From Sandaracinaceae bacterium (GTDB lineage Bacteria > Myxococcota_A > Polyangia > Polyangiales > Sandaracinaceae): DNA of 64,000 nucleotides. The stretch spans positions 62,001 to 126,000 of the forward strand of contig JAVJQK010000035.1 in the NCBI GenBank assembly GCA_040218145.1, given 5' to 3'. Numbering within the stretch: the stretch's first letter is position 1; each line of letters starts with the position of its first letter. Under the pieces are notes generated by a model. The model made no database searches. It saw only the letters and a program-made list of their open reading frames with translations, and was not told the origin of the DNA. The position numbers and the translations under genes are program-made. Positions 7,527-17,400 of the stretch are shown here, piece by piece.

Positions 7527-8123
7527 GTGGAACACAGCCCGCGGGCGCGCAGGGTCGCGTGGATCGCCCTGGTGGCCTGTGCGGTGGTCGGGCTCCTCTT
7601 CGGCCTCGGTGGCCCGGGGCGCGTCCAGCTGACCTTCTGGATCCCGTGGCTCGTGATCCTGGCCGCGGTGCTCTGGGAGATCGCCTCGCCGTCAGCGCTG
7701 CTGCCCCACCCGGAGGCGTGCGAGCTCGGCGCGGACGGAGTCCAGACGGCGCGCACCTTCATCCCCTGGTCCGACGTGACCTACGTCGTGCACGAGGGGC
7801 ACCTGGTGGAGATCGGTCGGAGCGCGGGGCGCAGCAATCATCTGCACCTGGCTCAGCCGCAGAGCTTGGTGCGGGACGCCCGGGGGCGGCTCGAGCGAGC
7901 GCGCCTCCCGGTGGACGACGCGACCCCTACGCGTCGTGGCTACCGGGTCGCCGCGCAGGACACCGAGCGCGCTCTGGTCCGGGTCGTGCTGGACGGCGAG
8001 GCGCACCTCGACGAGCGCGAGAGCGCCTTCGCGCGCCTCCCGCGCGAGGACCGCGAGCTGCTGCTCGAGTCGGTCGCGGACCGACGGCTCCGCGATCGGC
8101 TCGGATCCGCCAGCCGCGGCTGA
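7527..8123 (+). CDS. Membrane protein with PH-like domain
   Basis: About 198 aa from GTG 7527, with an alternative GTG at 7500. Two hydrophobic helices (about 12-30 and 38-55) are followed by a soluble domain. This begins with the segment ADGVQTARTFIPWSDVTYVV and resembles bacterial PH-like domains (YcxB/YdbT style), which place a short beta-barrel after two membrane helices. No catalytic motif is visible. It converges on the antiporter gene with six bases between stops. The start is uncertain because neither GTG has a convincing ribosome site. Confidence 0.6.
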   Translation: MEHSPRARRVAWIALVACAVVGLLFGLGGPGRVQLTFWIPWLVILAAVLWEIASPSALLPHPEACELGADGVQTARTFIPWSDVTYVVHEGHLVEIGRSAGRSNHLHLAQPQSLVRDARGRLERARLPVDDATPTRRGYRVAAQDTERALVRVVLDGEAHLDERESAFARLPREDRELLLESVADRRLRDRLGSASRG

Positions 8124-8129
8124 CTGCCC

Positions 8130-10193
8130 TCACCCCTCGTCGTCGGCCCGGTCCGGGAGGGCGCCGTCGCGCAAGATGGACTGAGCGCTGTCGACCGCGG
8201 CCTGCGTGCCCGTGAGCGCGAGCAGGTCACCGGGCTCGAGGGACTGATCCCCGGCCGGCAGCGTCGCGCTGTGCTCGCCGCGCCGAACCGCGATCACGGT
8301 GGCCCCCGTGCGAGCGCGCAGATCGAGCTGCGCGAGGGTCTTGCCCGCGGCCGCGCTCTTTTCGGAGACCGTGAACGTGACCACGTCGTCCAGCCCCGAG
8401 ATCAGCCCCGGCGTCGAGAGGTGGGCGCTCGGGGGGCTCTCGTACGGGTGGGTCGACAGCGCGTCGCCGATGCGGAGCACGGCCGTCCCGAATTCGGTGT
8501 CGACGCGACCGGCCGTGCGCCAGAGGTGGATGGAGACGACGATGATGCCGACCCCGAACCCGAGGGCCGCGTAGCCCACGCCGACCACGAACCCGAGCGC
8601 GGCGGTGAAGGGCACGCCGAGGGCGAGCACGATCAGCGCGAGGATCATGCCGCCGAGCGCCCGCGAGCCCACCTCCGCCGAGGGCGTCGACGCGTTGGCG
8701 CGCCCCAGCAGGCGCCCGGAGCGCAGCCGCGCGTAGCGAACGGCGTTGCGGGCCACGCCGACCAGGAAGGGCACGGCCACCAGCAGCGCGGCGAGGGTCA
8801 CCGCGATCCGCGCCGCCTCTTCGCTCATCCCCGACCAGCCGGCGACCCGCGCGGGCGCGGCCGGGGCGAGCACCGCCGCGAGGACCAGCAGCAGCAGCAG
8901 GGCCACGCTGTCGACGACGAGGTTCCGCATCGCCCGCCGGGTCGGCGCGGCGACCGCGCTGCCGCCGGCGCGGAGCCGCTCCAGCCACTCCTCGTGAAGC
9001 GAGATCAGGCTCTGCAGCCGGCGCGGCATCGCGGCGTCGAGGGCGTGCACGACCCGGCTCGACACGCCGATCGCGAGCGGGGTCGTGAACGCGGTCAGGA
9101 CCGCGACGGTCACGAGGATGGGCTGCAGGCTCTCCGGGACGACGTCCGCCCCGATGCCGATCGCGGCGAGGATGAACGCGAACTCCCCGATCTGCCCGAG
9201 CGAGAGGCCGGCCGTGACCGAGCGGCGCAGGCCGTTGCCCGCGAGCAAGCCCGAGAAGCCGACCGACAGGAGCTGGCCGACGACCACGACGGCGAAGACG
9301 AGGAGCGCGAGGGGCAGGTTCGCCCACGCCTCGAGCGGATCGACCGTCATGCCGATCGAGACGAAGAAGATGGCTGCGAACATGTCGCGCACCGGCTGGA
9401 TCAGGTGCTCGATCCGCTCCCCGAGCCCCGACTCGGCGACCAGGATGCCCCCGATGAACGCGCCGAGCGCGACCGAGTAGCCGAGCGACTCCGCCAGGAG
9501 CGCGAGCGCGAAGCAGAGCCCGATGGCCACCACCGCGTCCAGCTCCACGCTCTCGAAGCGCGCGATGCGCTTCATCAGCCGCGGCACGACGAGCATGCCT
9601 CCGCCCAGCATCGCGATGAGCACGCCGGCGAGCTTCGCGAGGGTGAGCGCCAGCGCCGCGGGCGCCATCCCACCCCCGGCCGCGACGCCGGTCATGGCCG
9701 CGATCAGCACGATGGCGATCACGTCCTGGATGACCAGGATCCCCAGCACGAGCTCCCGCACGTCCGCGGGCACCTTCTTCTGCGCGAAGACCTTGCTCAC
9801 CACCATCGTGCTCGAGATGCAGACGCACGCGCCGAGGAAGAGCGAGGCGACGAGGTCCCAGCCGAGCAGGCGCCCGACCGAGAACCCGGCGAAGATGAGG
9901 AAGCTGACCTGGATCAGCCCGGTCAGCCCCGCGGTGGGCAGCACCCGGAAGAGCTTGGCGATCCGGAACTCGAGCCCCACCGCGAACATCACGAGCACCA
10001 CGCCGAACTCGGCCAGGGCCGTGGTCCGCTCCACGTCGGCGAAGATCGGGACGGGCAGGTACGGCCCGACGATCAGCCCCGCGAACAGGTACCCGAGGAT
10101 GGTCGGCTGCCCGAGCCGGCGCGCCAGCACCGCGATGACGGCGCCGACCCCGAGCACGATCGCGATGTCCGCGACGAAGTGTGCCTCGTGCAT
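8130..10193 (-). CDS. CPA2-type cation:proton antiporter with TrkA-C domain
   Basis: A 687-aa protein of the monovalent cation:proton antiporter-2 family (KefB/YbaL-like), exchanging K+ or Na+ for H+ across the inner membrane. About a dozen helices (residues 5-390) contain the family blocks GYLFAGLIVGP and GILVIQDVIAI; the Gln-Asp there is the ion-binding region. ALGAFIGGILVAES follows. A second membrane block (about 425-560) comes next. A C-terminal TrkA-C domain (about 600-680, ending ALTGTQAAVDSAQSIL) could bind a nucleotide-type ligand. The full NAD-binding RCK-N domain of KefB is not visible. It has no Shine-Dalgarno; a TTGACA promoter lies just upstream. Confidence 0.9.
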   Translation of the reverse strand: MHEAHFVADIAIVLGVGAVIAVLARRLGQPTILGYLFAGLIVGPYLPVPIFADVERTTALAEFGVVLVMFAVGLEFRIAKLFRVLPTAGLTGLIQVSFLIFAGFSVGRLLGWDLVASLFLGACVCISSTMVVSKVFAQKKVPADVRELVLGILVIQDVIAIVLIAAMTGVAAGGGMAPAALALTLAKLAGVLIAMLGGGMLVVPRLMKRIARFESVELDAVVAIGLCFALALLAESLGYSVALGAFIGGILVAESGLGERIEHLIQPVRDMFAAIFFVSIGMTVDPLEAWANLPLALLVFAVVVVGQLLSVGFSGLLAGNGLRRSVTAGLSLGQIGEFAFILAAIGIGADVVPESLQPILVTVAVLTAFTTPLAIGVSSRVVHALDAAMPRRLQSLISLHEEWLERLRAGGSAVAAPTRRAMRNLVVDSVALLLLLVLAAVLAPAAPARVAGWSGMSEEAARIAVTLAALLVAVPFLVGVARNAVRYARLRSGRLLGRANASTPSAEVGSRALGGMILALIVLALGVPFTAALGFVVGVGYAALGFGVGIIVVSIHLWRTAGRVDTEFGTAVLRIGDALSTHPYESPPSAHLSTPGLISGLDDVVTFTVSEKSAAAGKTLAQLDLRARTGATVIAVRRGEHSATLPAGDQSLEPGDLLALTGTQAAVDSAQSILRDGALPDRADDEG

Positions 10194-10202
10194 GCAAGCG
10201 CT

Positions 10203-10230
10203 GGAGTAATGACCCCGGGGTCGATGTCAA
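10203..10230 (-). promoter_or_regulatory. Promoter of antiporter gene with palindrome in spacer
   Basis: On the reverse strand TTGACA (10230-10225), a 16-base spacer, and TACTCC (10208-10203) precede ATG 10193 by nine bases. The spacer contains the perfect 12-bp palindrome GACCCCGGGGTC (10211-10222). That is a plausible repressor site, in the same place as the dyad of the 6065 promoter. Confidence 0.55.
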
Positions 10231-10261
10231 TCAGGGTCCGCGGCGGTCGCGGCGAGGCGCG

Positions 10262-11995
10262 CTATTCGCGGCTGTCGGCCTGGTCCGCGTCGGGGTCGTC
10301 GCCCTGGCCGCCGTGAGGCCCTTCGGGGCGGTCGAACCCAGGGTAGAAGCCGTGGCTGATCTGGGGGCCGGTCGGCCGCGCGAGGGCGCCCGCGGGACCG
10401 AACGCGAGGACCGCGGCGCCGAGCGCCTCTTCGTCCGGGCGCTTCGGGTCGGGCAGCTCCTTCTCCTTGGCGCGCGTCGTCACGTGCACGGTGCGGGTCG
10501 GGAAGGCGAAGCCGACGCCGAGCGCGTCCGCGAGCCTGAGCACCTCCAGGAAGATGAGGTGGCGCTGGCGCAGCTCGTCCGCCCAGGAGTCCACGACGAA
10601 GAAGAAGTACAGCATGATCTCGAGGGCCGAGTCGCCGAAGCCCGTGAAGTAGACGTGGTAGCCGTCCTTCTTCACCGCGGGGTTGTTGGCGAGGATGGCG
10701 CGGATCCCGTCACAGAAGGCCTCGATCTGCTCGGGCGTGGTGTCGTACTGCACGCCGAGCTTCAGGAACGTGCGCCGCGACTCGCGCGCGCCGTAGTTGT
10801 CGATGACCCCGTCGGCGACCTTCGAGTTCGGGATGCTGACGAGCGAGCGGTAGAACGTGCGGACGCGGGTCGAGCGCATGCCGACCTCCTCCACCACGCC
10901 CTCGACGCCCTGCATGACGACCCAGTCGCCCACCTGGAAGGGCTGGTCGGAGAAGATGCTCACCGAGCCGAAGAGGTTCGCCACGGTGTCGCGCGCGGCC
11001 AGGGTGAAGGCGAGGCCGCCGAGAGAGACGCCGGCGATGAGGGAGGCGACGTCGACCTCCATGTTCTGGAGCACGAAGATCACGCCGAGCACGACGGTCA
11101 CGACCTTCAGCGACTTGCGCACCAGGGGGACGAGCTGGTCGTCGAGCTTGGTCTCGGTGTCGTCGGCCCGCTTCGCCATCACGTCGGCGAACACGTCGAC
11201 GAGGCGGTAGACGATCACCACCGCGCTGACCGCGGCCGCCACGCTCAGCCCGAAGATGATCACGCGGTTGACGTCGACGCTGAACCGCAGCATCGGGAAC
11301 GCGTAGATGAGCAAGAGCACCATCACGACGGTGCCGATGGGCTTCGCCGCCCGGTCGAGCAGCCGCCGGTCGAGCGTCTTGACGATGGTCGTCAAGAGCC
11401 GCGAGCCCTGCGCGACGGCAACCCAGGTCACCACCCAGCGCACGAAGAAGGCGACGGCGAGCAGCAGCAACAACGCCATGAGCTGCCACCAGGTCACGCC
11501 GAAGACCCGCTCGGTCAGCCAGCTCGGGGCGCCCTCCAGGTAGGTGTCCACGTCGAAGGCGAAGGTCTCGTCGTACCAGGCCGGCACGTGCCGGATGGTC
11601 TCGGCGCTGATCACCCACTGGCTGCCCTTCCGCACGAGATAGAACTGCGGGAGGGTGTTGGAAAACGGCACGACCCGCAGCGTGTCGGCGGGGTCCTCTT
11701 CGTCCGGGATGTCGTCCATCTGGACGTAGAGACCGCGCGCGTCGAGCACGTGCTTGAAGCGCTGCGCGACCTGACGCTGGCGGTCGTGGTCGCCGATGCG
11801 CACGGCGCCCCAGTCGAAGCAGCGCGTGGCCTGCTCGGGGTGCGCGTCACCCTCCTGGAGATTGGCAAGGAACGTCAACAGCGCCCGGCGCGGGGTGGAG
11901 CAGTCGGCCTCTCCGGCTTCGACCACGTGCTGGGCCGAGGCCGAGGCGGCCGTGGAGAGTGCGAGCAGGAGTGCGGCGAGTCCGAGACGCTTCAT
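10262..11995 (-). CDS. MscS-family mechanosensitive channel with N-terminal periplasmic domain
   Basis: 577 aa from ATG 11995. A Sec signal peptide (MKRLGLAALLLALSTAASAS) is followed by a soluble domain (about 25-165) not found in small MscS proteins. A hydrophobic helix near 175 and two or three further helices come next. The MscS core reads GVSLGGLAFTLAARDTVANL and FQVGDWV, then the beta domain (GVVEEVGMRSTRVRTF, VSIPNSKVADGVI). MscS channels release solutes on osmotic downshock. A cytosolic tail rich in Pro/Asp/Gly ends the protein. The neighbouring antiporter suggests a shared theme of ion and turgor control. TACCCT lies eight bases before the start. Confidence 0.9.
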   Translation of the reverse strand: MKRLGLAALLLALSTAASASAQHVVEAGEADCSTPRRALLTFLANLQEGDAHPEQATRCFDWGAVRIGDHDRQRQVAQRFKHVLDARGLYVQMDDIPDEEDPADTLRVVPFSNTLPQFYLVRKGSQWVISAETIRHVPAWYDETFAFDVDTYLEGAPSWLTERVFGVTWWQLMALLLLLAVAFFVRWVVTWVAVAQGSRLLTTIVKTLDRRLLDRAAKPIGTVVMVLLLIYAFPMLRFSVDVNRVIIFGLSVAAAVSAVVIVYRLVDVFADVMAKRADDTETKLDDQLVPLVRKSLKVVTVVLGVIFVLQNMEVDVASLIAGVSLGGLAFTLAARDTVANLFGSVSIFSDQPFQVGDWVVMQGVEGVVEEVGMRSTRVRTFYRSLVSIPNSKVADGVIDNYGARESRRTFLKLGVQYDTTPEQIEAFCDGIRAILANNPAVKKDGYHVYFTGFGDSALEIMLYFFFVVDSWADELRQRHLIFLEVLRLADALGVGFAFPTRTVHVTTRAKEKELPDPKRPDEEALGAAVLAFGPAGALARPTGPQISHGFYPGFDRPEGPHGGQGDDPDADQADSRE

Positions 11996-12003
11996 GGGCG
12001 CGG

Positions 12004-12035
12004 AGGGTACACGACCGAGGGGGCAGGTGTAGGCT
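12004..12035. promoter_or_regulatory. Divergent -10-like elements for MscS and crotonase genes
   Basis: In a 46-base intergenic gap the reverse strand carries TACCCT (12009-12004), eight bases before the channel ATG. The forward strand carries TAGGCT (12030-12035), six bases before crotonase ATG 12042. Neither gene has a convincing ribosome site. Confidence 0.45.
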
Positions 12036-12041
12036 CGCGCC

Positions 12042-12806
12042 ATGACGATCCGGGTGGAGAGAGCCGGCGCGATCACCACGGTGATCCTCGATCGGGAGGC
12101 GCGACGGAACGCGGTGGACCGCGCCACGGCCGAGGCGCTCGCGGACGCCTTCCGCGCCTTCGACGCCGATCCCACGCAGAAGGTCGCGGTGCTCCACGGA
12201 GACCACGGGACGTTCTGCGCGGGGGCCGACCTCAAGGCCATCAGCGAAGGCACGCCGAACCGCCTGGAGCCCGACGGCGACGGTCCGATGGGGCCGAGCC
12301 GCATGCTGCTCGACAAGCCCGTCATCGCCTCGATCGCGGGTCACGCGGTGGCGGGCGGGCTGGAGCTGGCGCTCTGGTGCGACCTGCGTGTGGCGGAGCA
12401 GAGCGCGGTGCTCGGCGTGTTCTGCCGCCGCTGGGGCGTGCCCCTGATCGACGGGGGCACGGTGCGCCTCCCTCGCCTGATCGGGCTGAGCCGGGCGCTG
12501 GACCTCATCCTGACGGGGCGCCCCGTGGAGAGCGCCGAGGCGCTGTCGATCGGGCTCGTCAACCGCGTGGTGCCCGACGGCGAGGGCCTCGCGGCGGCGC
12601 AGGCGCTGGCGGCCGAGCTCGCGGCGCTGCCCCAGACCTGCATGCGGAGCGACCGACGCGCGGCGTACGAGTCCTTCGGGCTGCCTCTGCCGGAGGCGCT
12701 CGCGCACGAGTTCCGGCTCGGCCTCGAGACGGTCCGCGATCCCGGGATGGTCGAAGGCGCGACCCGCTTCGCGAAGGGCGCGGGCCGCCACGGCGCGCCC
12801 GAGTGA
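12042..12806 (+). CDS. Crotonase/enoyl-CoA hydratase family protein
   Basis: 254 aa, crotonase fold. The CoA/oxyanion-hole blocks are present: GTFCAGADLKA (about 57-67) and AGHAVAGGLELALWCD, whose Glu corresponds to the first catalytic glutamate of enoyl-CoA hydratase. At the place of the second glutamate the sequence reads CRRWGVPLIDGGTVRL, so that residue is not conserved. Classical hydratase activity on beta-oxidation intermediates is therefore uncertain. The substrate is unknown and no other beta-oxidation genes adjoin. A TAGGCT box six bases before ATG suggests a leaderless message. It converges with a lipoprotein gene at a one-base distance. Confidence 0.88.
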   Translation: MTIRVERAGAITTVILDREARRNAVDRATAEALADAFRAFDADPTQKVAVLHGDHGTFCAGADLKAISEGTPNRLEPDGDGPMGPSRMLLDKPVIASIAGHAVAGGLELALWCDLRVAEQSAVLGVFCRRWGVPLIDGGTVRLPRLIGLSRALDLILTGRPVESAEALSIGLVNRVVPDGEGLAAAQALAAELAALPQTCMRSDRRAAYESFGLPLPEALAHEFRLGLETVRDPGMVEGATRFAKGAGRHGAPE

Positions 12807-12807
12807 C

Positions 12808-13830
12808 TCAGGGCGCGCAGGCCTCGAGCCGGGCCACCCGCATGTCGTCGAACTGCATCCCACACGCCACGCCGCCCCGGTCCTCGGCCCGCGTCGTGTT
12901 GCTCGAGCTGGAGTACGAGGTCGAGTAGCGCGTGACGCGATACTCGGGTGGGAGCGCGAACCATCCGTCGGGCGCGTTCCCGCCGGTGGCCGGCGCGCCG
13001 TCGACCCGGATCTGCGCGAGGTGGTGATCGCCCCCGGCCATGAAGCGCACCTCGAGCTCGAAGCGATGCCAGCGGCCGTCGGCGCCGAACGGGACGCCGG
13101 TGGACATGTAGCTCAGCGCGGTGGGCGAGCCGCCCCCGTTTCGCCAGCCGTACGCCCGCTCGGTCCAGCCGGCCCACGGGATGCCGGGCCGGTCGCCGCC
13201 GTTGTCCCCGAGGTTCACCGCGCCGTCCTCGCCGCCGTGGAAGGCCACGTAGAAGCTGGTCTCGGTCCACGGCACGCCGTCGACCTTCATGCCGTAGTAG
13301 CCGCCCTTGAGGTTGACGCGGATCGAGTCCGGGTCGGGGTTGTCGAAGGTGTCTCCCTGCCAGTGCGCGTCATCGAAGCGAAAGTCGTGGGAGATGATCA
13401 GTCCCAGCGCCTCGGGTCCGTCCAGCGGCAGCCCGCTCACCTCGACCGTCGCGCGACCCGTCCCCTCGGCGGCGATGAGCGGGTCGTCCTTCCCCGCCAT
13501 CAGGTTCACCCGCGCGCACCGAGCGCCCTGATTGCACGAGGCGTCGTCGATGACCTCGGCCGACGAGAGCGTCAGGTCCGGCTCGCCCTCGAAGTCCTCG
13601 GACCACACGAGGCGCGCCGCGACCCCCTCGCATCGGCCACCGTCTGCGACCTGTCCGTCCGCGCGGGCCCCCGCGTCGAACGCGACGTCGGACGCGGCGT
13701 CGCTCGGAGCGGCGTCCCGCGAGCCGGCGTCGGAGCGCCCACCATCGCCCGGGGGCACCGCCATCGCTGGCCCCTCGCAGGCCGGGAGCAGGAGCAGGAG
13801 CGAGGTCAGCGCGAGCGTGGAGGTCGACAT
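12808..13830 (-). CDS. Lipoprotein with jelly-roll/lectin-like domain
   Basis: 340 aa. A signal peptide ends in the lipobox LPAC (Cys18). A low-complexity Asp/Ala/Gly/Ser tether (about 25-65) follows. The C-terminal domain (about 68-340) begins with LVWSEDFEGE and is rich in aromatic and Gly residues (HDFRFDDAHWQGDTF, WHRFELEV). This is the kind of beta-sandwich seen in concanavalin-like or polysaccharide-lyase-like proteins; that fold is inferred. Four to six cysteines could form disulfides. TACGGT lies six bases before ATG 13830. It is likely anchored in the envelope and may bind or cleave glycans. Confidence 0.7.
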   Translation of the reverse strand: MSTSTLALTSLLLLLPACEGPAMAVPPGDGGRSDAGSRDAAPSDAASDVAFDAGARADGQVADGGRCEGVAARLVWSEDFEGEPDLTLSSAEVIDDASCNQGARCARVNLMAGKDDPLIAAEGTGRATVEVSGLPLDGPEALGLIISHDFRFDDAHWQGDTFDNPDPDSIRVNLKGGYYGMKVDGVPWTETSFYVAFHGGEDGAVNLGDNGGDRPGIPWAGWTERAYGWRNGGGSPTALSYMSTGVPFGADGRWHRFELEVRFMAGGDHHLAQIRVDGAPATGGNAPDGWFALPPEYRVTRYSTSYSSSSNTTRAEDRGGVACGMQFDDMRVARLEACAP

Positions 13831-13836
13831 GAGGAG

Positions 13837-13842
13837 ACCGTA
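13837..13842 (-). promoter_or_regulatory. -10-like element of lipoprotein gene
   Basis: TACGGT on the reverse strand ends six bases before ATG 13830 with no Shine-Dalgarno between, consistent with leaderless transcription. Confidence 0.42.
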
Positions 13843-13903
13843 GAGAGCGTGACGCCCCCGCGACGACGGACCTCACCTTGCGCTGGCTGTCCCCCGAGAT
13901 CTC

Positions 13904-14416
13904 TCAGCCGAGCCCGCGCGCCCGCCGGTAGACGCGCACGCCCCAGAGGGTGATCGGGTAGAACACCAGGCCCAGACCGACGCCGACCACCAGGCCGCCG
14001 AGCCAGAGCTCCGCGCCGAGCTCCCAGAGGGTGTGGCCGACCTCCTCCCAGAACTCGGCCGAGACGAGCCGGTCCCAGGTGAAGCTGGTCTCCGCGCCGA
14101 CGAGCCGGCCGATGATCTGTTCGCCCCGCTCCGGGTCGCCGTCGGTGCCGAGGAAGAACGCGCCGATGCGCCAGCACGCGTAGTAGATGGGCACCACGGT
14201 CAGCGGGTTGGTGATCCAGACGATCGGCAGCCCGCTGATCTTGTTGGCGCGCATCACGGTGGCCACCGCGACGAAGATCATCATCTGCAGGCCGACCGTG
14301 GGCGTGAACGCCACCACGAAGCCGAGCAGGACGCCCCAGGCGATACGGTGAGGCGTATCGTTGAGGCCCAGGATGCGGTTGACGACCACATTCCGGAGGC
14401 GGGACCACCAGCGCAT
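13904..14416 (-). CDS. DUF2062 membrane protein
   Basis: 170 aa. The DUF2062 pattern is clear: HRIAWGVLLGFVVAFTP, then TVGLQMMIFVAVATVMRANK, then WITNPLTVVPIYYA. Three to four membrane helices are predicted. The family is often found beside glycosyltransferase or lipid-modification genes, but its molecular role is unknown. Its ATG 14416 shares one base with the stop of the oxoprolinase-like gene (TGATG), so translation is coupled. The functional link between the two is not obvious. Confidence 0.85.
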   Translation of the reverse strand: MRWWSRLRNVVVNRILGLNDTPHRIAWGVLLGFVVAFTPTVGLQMMIFVAVATVMRANKISGLPIVWITNPLTVVPIYYACWRIGAFFLGTDGDPERGEQIIGRLVGAETSFTWDRLVSAEFWEEVGHTLWELGAELWLGGLVVGVGLGLVFYPITLWGVRVYRRARGLG

Positions 14417-17400
14417 CAGGTGGACTCTCCGTAACCCCCGCCGCCCGGTGTCTCCAGTCGAATGCGCTGTCCGGGCGAGAGCTCGACCACCGCCCGCCCA
14501 CCCAGCGGCTCCTCACCGGCCAGGTTGCGTCCCTTCGCGCCGTCCTCGCCGCCCGCCAGCCCGAACGGCGCCCGCGCCCGGCGCTCGCTGAGGATCGAGA
14601 ACGAGAGCGGCGCCAGCGCCTCGATCTCCCGGATCACGCCGTCCCCGCCCTCCCAGCGCCCTCCCCCGCCCGAGCCGTGGCGGCGCGCGAAGCGGACGAG
14701 GCGGACCGGGAAGCGGTCCTCGAGGATCTCCGGGTCGGTGATGCGCGAGTTGGTCATGTGGGTGTGCACGCAGCTCGCGCCGTCGAAGCCCGGGCCCGCG
14801 CCCGCGCCGCCCGCGACGGTCTCGTAATACCCGAAGTGCGCGTCGCCGAAGGTCACGTTGTTCATCGTCCCCTGGCTCGCCGCGGCCAGCCCGAGCGCGC
14901 CGAGGAGCACGTCGACCACCCGCTGGCTGGTCTCGACGTTGCCGCCCGCGACCGCGCGCTCCGGGGACGGATCGAGCAAGCTGCCCGGGGGGATCGTCAA
15001 CGAGACGGGGCGCAGGCAGCCGCCGTTGAGCGGGATCGGCGCCCCCACCATGCTGCGCAAGACGTAGAGCAGCGCCGCGACGGTGACGGCGCGTGGCGCG
15101 TTGAGGTTGGCTTCGGTCAGCTCGGGCGCGCTCCCGGTGAAGTCGACCCGCATGCGGCGCCCGTCGACCTCGATCCTCACGGCGACGCGCGCGCCGTCGT
15201 CGAGCGCGTCCTCGAAGGCGTGCGCGCCGTCCGGCAGCGCCTCGATGGCGTCGGCGACCTTCTCGGCCGCGTCCGTCTGCACGTGCTCCATGTAGGCGGT
15301 GACCACGTCGGGCCCGTGCCGCGCCACCAGCGCCCCGAGCAGCTGCGCGCCCTTGTGGTTCGCGGCGAGCATCGCCTCGAGATCCGCGACGTTCTCCTCC
15401 GGCCTCCGTGCGGGGTGCGGGCCGCCTCGCAGGATCTCGAGCACGCGGTCCCGGTCGAAGGCCCCCTCGTGGACCACGCGCTCCGCGCGGAAGACGACGC
15501 CCTCCTCTTCCAGCGTCTTCGAGAACGGCGGCATCGACCCCGGCGTGATGCCGCCCACGTCGGCCTGGTGACCGCGCGACGCGACGAAGAACCGCAGCTC
15601 GCCGTCCATGTGCACGGGGCTGACCACGGTCACGTCCGGGAGATGGGAGCCGCCCGCAGCCGGATCGTTGCTCACGAACACGTCGCCCTCGGCCGGCTCG
15701 GGGTGCGCGGCCACGACCGCGCGCACCGTCTCGCCCATCGCGCCGAGGTGGACCGGGATGTGAGGCGCGTTGGCCACCAGGGAGCCGCTCCCGTCGAAGA
15801 GCGCGCACGAGAAGTCGAGGCGCTCCCGGATGTTCGTCGACACCGCGGTGCGCTGGAGCACCGCCCCCATCTGCTCGGCGATCGACATGAAGGCGTTCGC
15901 GAAGATCTCGAGCTCCACCGGATCGCACGCGGTGGTCGCGGTGGCGCGTTGCGGGCCCTCGCGATCGACGAGCCGCAGCGTTCCGTCCGCCTCGCGGGAG
16001 AGCGACCAGCCGGGCTCGAGCACGAGAGCGCCGGTGTCCTCGAGCACGATGGCGGGCCCCTCGAGCGCCTCGCCCACGTCCTCGCGGGCGATCACCGGGA
16101 TGTCGTCGACGAAGCGGCCCGTCATCCAGGCGCGCACCGTGCGCAGCGCCTCGCCGGAGCCGGGGGCGGAGCGAGGGAGGGCCGGCGCCGCGGAGTGACG
16201 CACGAGCTCGACCCGCGCCGTGGTCGCGACCACCGGATGGCCGTGGCGGGCGTAGCCGTACTCGGCGCGGTGGCGCTCCGCGAACGCCTCGAGCAGCGCC
16301 GCGTCGTCTCGCCCCTGGACCTCGATCGCGATCGAGCGCTCGGTGCCCGCGTAGCGCACGTCGAGGCGCCGGATGGTCTGCGTGTCGCCCGCCAAGGCCG
16401 CTCGCCCCTGGGCCTCGAGCGCCCTGAAGCGCGCCTCGAGCCCGGCGAGCGTGCCCGGCTCCACCGTGACCCCGCGCGCGTCGACCTCGCCGTGCCAGCC
16501 CTCGTCGGCCACGCCCATGCCGAACGCGCTGAGCACGCCCGCGAGCGGGTGGGAGAGCACGGTGCGGATCCCGAGCCGACGCGCGACCGCGCACGCGTGC
16601 TGCCCGCCGGCGCCGCCGAAGACCACGAGCGCGTGATCCCGGGCGTCGTGCCCGCGCGCGACCGTCACGCGCCGCACCGCCTCGGCCATGTTCTCGACGC
16701 CGATGCGGAAGAAGCCCGCCGCGACCTCGTCCCACGGGATGCCCACGCGCGCGGCGAGCGCCTCGAGCGACGCGCGCGGCTTCGCCTCGTCCAGCGGGAA
16801 CGGGAAGCGATCCGCGGGCAGTCGTCCGAGCGCCACGTTGACGTCGGTCAGCGTCGGCTCCGTCGCCTCGGGCCGGCCGTAGCAGAGCGGCCCCGGCTCG
16901 GCGCCCGCGCTCTCGGGCCCGACGGAGAGGCGGCGCCCGTCGAACCGACAGAGCGAGCCGCCGCCGGCCGCGACGGTGTGGATGGCCATCATCGGCGCGC
17001 GGAGCCGGACCCCCGCGACGCGCGTCTCGTAGGTCTTGTCGAGCTGACCGTCCCAGCGACACACGTCGGTCGAGGTGCCGCCCATGTCGAAGCCGATCGC
17101 GCGATCGACGCCGTGGCGGGCCGCGATCCAGCCGAGCGCCACCACGCCCCCCGCGGGCCCGCTGAGCACCGCGTTCCGGCCGCGAAAGGCATGGGCGTCC
17201 GTGAGCGAGCCGCTCGACTGCATGATCGAGAGCGCGCTGCCCGGGAGCGCGTCTTCGAGGCGGCCGACGTAGGCGCTGAGGAGCGGCGTGAGGTAGGCGT
17301 CGGCCACCGTCGTGTCGGCGCGCGCAAGGAGCCCCTGCTCGGCGTCGACCTCGTGCGAGAGGGACACGTGCTCGGCCCCGGCCGCCCGGGCGAGCGCCCC

